Shown one piece after another: positions 6,577 through 7,835 of a DNA stretch of 7,835 nucleotides. The stretch spans positions 1-7,835 of the forward strand of contig JASHTQ010000370.1 in assembly GCA_030040475.1 (NCBI GenBank), in the 5' to 3' direction. Origin of the DNA: Streptosporangiaceae bacterium (GTDB lineage: Bacteria > Actinomycetota > Actinomycetes > Streptosporangiales > Streptosporangiaceae). A program made the position numbers and the translations under genes. The notes under the pieces are model-generated. The model saw nothing but the letters and a program-made list of their open reading frames with translations. It ran no database searches and was not told the origin of the DNA. Every line of letters starts with the position of its first letter. The stretch's first letter is position 1.

Positions 6577-6708
6577 TTATGCCGCCTTCGCTGGGATGTC
6601 GCCGCGGCGGCCGCCCGGCGCGGCCAGCTTGGCCAGCGTTCCGCCGGTCAGCAGCACCTCGTCGTCCGGGTGGGCGTGGAAGGCCACGATGGTCGCCATC
6701 CCAGCCAT
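6577..6708 (-). pseudogene. Truncated PIG-L/LmbE-family deacetylase N-terminus
   Basis: A 43-codon frame from the ATG at 6708 (or the ATG at 6699) to TAA at 6577-6579 encodes ATIVAFHAHPDDEVLLTGGT, the hallmark N-terminal strand and zinc-binding AHPDDE motif of PIG-L/LmbE N-acetylglucosaminyl deacetylases such as MshB. Family members are about 200-300 residues; here the reading frame leaves the family pattern after about 30 residues and ends in a basic tail. The rest of the enzyme, including the second metal-binding His region, is missing, and no continuation is visible in other frames before the aminopeptidase begins. No good Shine-Dalgarno precedes either ATG. It lies 19 nt after the PucR-like gene and 4 nt before map, all on one strand. 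It is most likely the scar of a deletion, now acting at most as a leader peptide for map. Confidence 0.75.
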
Positions 6709-6727
6709 TTTCGCACGAGGTGAGAGC

Positions 6728-7835
6728 TCACAGGCGCGCGTCGCCGGAGATCTCGTCCATCCGGAGGATCTCGAGGGCGACGCCGATCCGCAGCGCGACC
6801 GCCGCGTCGGTCGCGAAATCGCCGAGCATCCGCTCCAGCTTGGTCACCCTGTACCGCATGGTGTTGTAGTGATAGTGCAGGATGCGGGCCGACTCGGCCA
6901 CGTTGAACCGCGTGCTGGACAGCACCGCAAGCGACTTGAGCAGGTCCGCGCGGGCCGGCTCGGGCAGCTTGAGCACCGGGCCGAGCGTGTCGTCGACGAA
7001 CGCGCGCAGCTCGGCCTGGCTCACGTTGCTGATCAGCCGGTACAGGCCGAGCCCGGCGAAGCTGGTGACCGCGCCGCGGCCGTTCAGCCGCTGGCCGACC
7101 TGCAGCGCGACCCTGGCCTCCTCGTAGAGCCGCGGGATGTCGGGCGGTCCCGTCCCGGTCCCGGCGGCGACCTGGCTGACGCCTACCGAGTAGGCCCGGC
7201 CCGTCCCTGCCGTCATGTCCGCGTGCACCTTGCGGGCCAGCCCGACCGCGTCGGCCAGGCCGACCACCGCCACAAGCTCGGTGGCGAAGCCGGCCACCGC
7301 CGCGTGCCGGTCCCGGTCGCGGACCGCCCGTGTCCACAGCTCGACGGCGCGCAGCGCCGAGGCCTCCTGCTGGCGGGTCGACTCCTCGGCCCGTTCGGCG
7401 CCGCATGCCCTGGCAACGAGCACGGTCAGCGGGCGCTGCAGGTCCCAGCCGAACCTGACCGCCCTCGCCAGCGCGTCGTCCATGTCCGCGGTCGTGCCCG
7501 TGACCAGGTCGTGCAGCGCGTTGGAGGCGAACTGCTGCTCGACCGCGAGCACCGCCAGGTCCCTGGTGATCTCCAGCGCGGCCACCAGCGCCGCCTGCTC
7601 GACGGCCAGGCCGGCCACCCCCGGCAGGCCCTGCTGGCCGCCGACCGCGAGCACGAAGCCGTGCCGCATGTCGCCCGCCCTGATCACCCCGGCCGCCCAC
7701 TGGGTTCCGGTCGCGGCGTCCTTGTGCACGCCCGCGATCAGCCAGCCCGTACCCACCAGCCCGCCGGACGCGGGGCCTGCCAGGCCGCCGGCGCCTGGGC
7801 CGCCGCCGGGGCCGGGGCCGGCCCCGGGGCCGGGG
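6728..7835 (-). CDS. PucR/CdaR-like transcriptional regulator (5' end outside window)
   Basis: The frame is open to the window edge. GTG at 7756 is only the first in-window start candidate; the upstream codons read a Pro/Gly-rich stretch (PGPGAGPGPGGGPGAGG), so the true start probably lies outside. Numbering from 7756, residues 50-90 (LAVEQAALVAALEITRDLAV and FASNALHDLVTG) match the connector helix of PucR-family regulators. About 105-235 fits the degenerate GGDEF-like CdaR domain, ending in TSFAGLGLYRL. About 270-330 is the PucR C-terminal helix-turn-helix (NVAESARILHYHYNTMRYRVTKLE). Family members regulate purine, sugar-acid, amino-acid or polyketide genes in response to a ligand; none can be named here. 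An N-terminal PucR or GAF sensor is expected upstream. The PIG-L remnant and map follow in the same direction. Confidence 0.9.
   Translation of the reverse strand, partial: PGPGAGPGPGGGPGAGGLAGPASGGLVGTGWLIAGVHKDAATGTQWAAGVIRAGDMRHGFVLAVGGQQGLPGVAGLAVEQAALVAALEITRDLAVLAVEQQFASNALHDLVTGTTADMDDALARAVRFGWDLQRPLTVLVARACGAERAEESTRQQEASALRAVELWTRAVRDRDRHAAVAGFATELVAVVGLADAVGLARKVHADMTAGTGRAYSVGVSQVAAGTGTGPPDIPRLYEEARVALQVGQRLNGRGAVTSFAGLGLYRLISNVSQAELRAFVDDTLGPVLKLPEPARADLLKSLAVLSSTRFNVAESARILHYHYNTMRYRVTKLERMLGDFATDAAVALRIGVALEILRMDEISGDARL
7812..7827. repeat. 16-bp GC palindrome inside a Pro/Gly-rich coding stretch
   Basis: CCGGGGCCGGCCCCGG is a perfect palindrome lying in the run of Pro, Gly and Ala codons that precedes the regulator domains. 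It is probably a by-product of low-complexity GGC/CCC/GCC codons and not a binding site. Confidence 0.3.

Noticed and set aside
6648..7700. 350-codon open frame on the minus strand
   Set aside because: It is a frame-shifted shadow of the PucR-like regulator and runs into the PIG-L remnant region; it has no coherent domain.

Overview
The window looks like chromosomal DNA from a high-GC actinomycete. The evidence is very GC-rich third codon positions, GTG starts, long antisense shadow frames, and families common in that group (PucR-type regulator, FabG-like SDR, APC permease, actinobacterial small HicA-like protein). The genus cannot be fixed from the sequence. No tRNA, rRNA, CRISPR array, insertion sequence or integrase is visible. 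The longest stretch without a coding call is 127 bp (1736-1862).

Layout: (1) 1-1735, plus strand: the C-terminal part of an APC-family amino-acid permease, overlapping by 4 bp a complete short-chain dehydrogenase/reductase, probably one transcription unit. (2) 1736-1862: an intergenic region with a GC hairpin, a tandem 11-bp repeat and a strong Shine-Dalgarno. (3) 1863-4664, plus: a 933-residue protein fusing an N-terminal tyrosinase-like domain to a KAP-family P-loop NTPase with a membrane hairpin inserted between Walker A and Walker B. This is the standout gene. Its tyrosinase domain keeps only four of the six expected copper-ligand histidines, and its codon use is less GC-biased than that of its neighbours. 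(4) 4713-4991, minus: a 92-residue HicA-like small protein whose stop codon lies inside an 18-bp tandem repeat. (5) 4985-5818, plus: a compact alkaline-phosphatase-superfamily hydrolase, divergent from (4), with the two start codons overlapping or nearly touching. (6) 5805-6572, minus: a type I methionine aminopeptidase, convergent with (5) and overlapping it by 14 bp. (7) 6577-6708, minus: a 43-codon remnant of a PIG-L/LmbE deacetylase, ending 4 nt before the aminopeptidase start. (8) 6728 to the window end, minus: a PucR/CdaR-like transcriptional regulator, cut by the window edge.

The permease and SDR may act together on a small metabolite, but no substrate can be named. The PucR-like gene, PIG-L remnant and aminopeptidase lie in one direction with short gaps and may be co-transcribed. 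The tyrosinase-KAP gene stands alone on its strand with its own leader. KAP NTPases include the phage-exclusion protein PifA, so a role in conflict or defence is plausible, but this is inference: no other recognisable defence gene is present.
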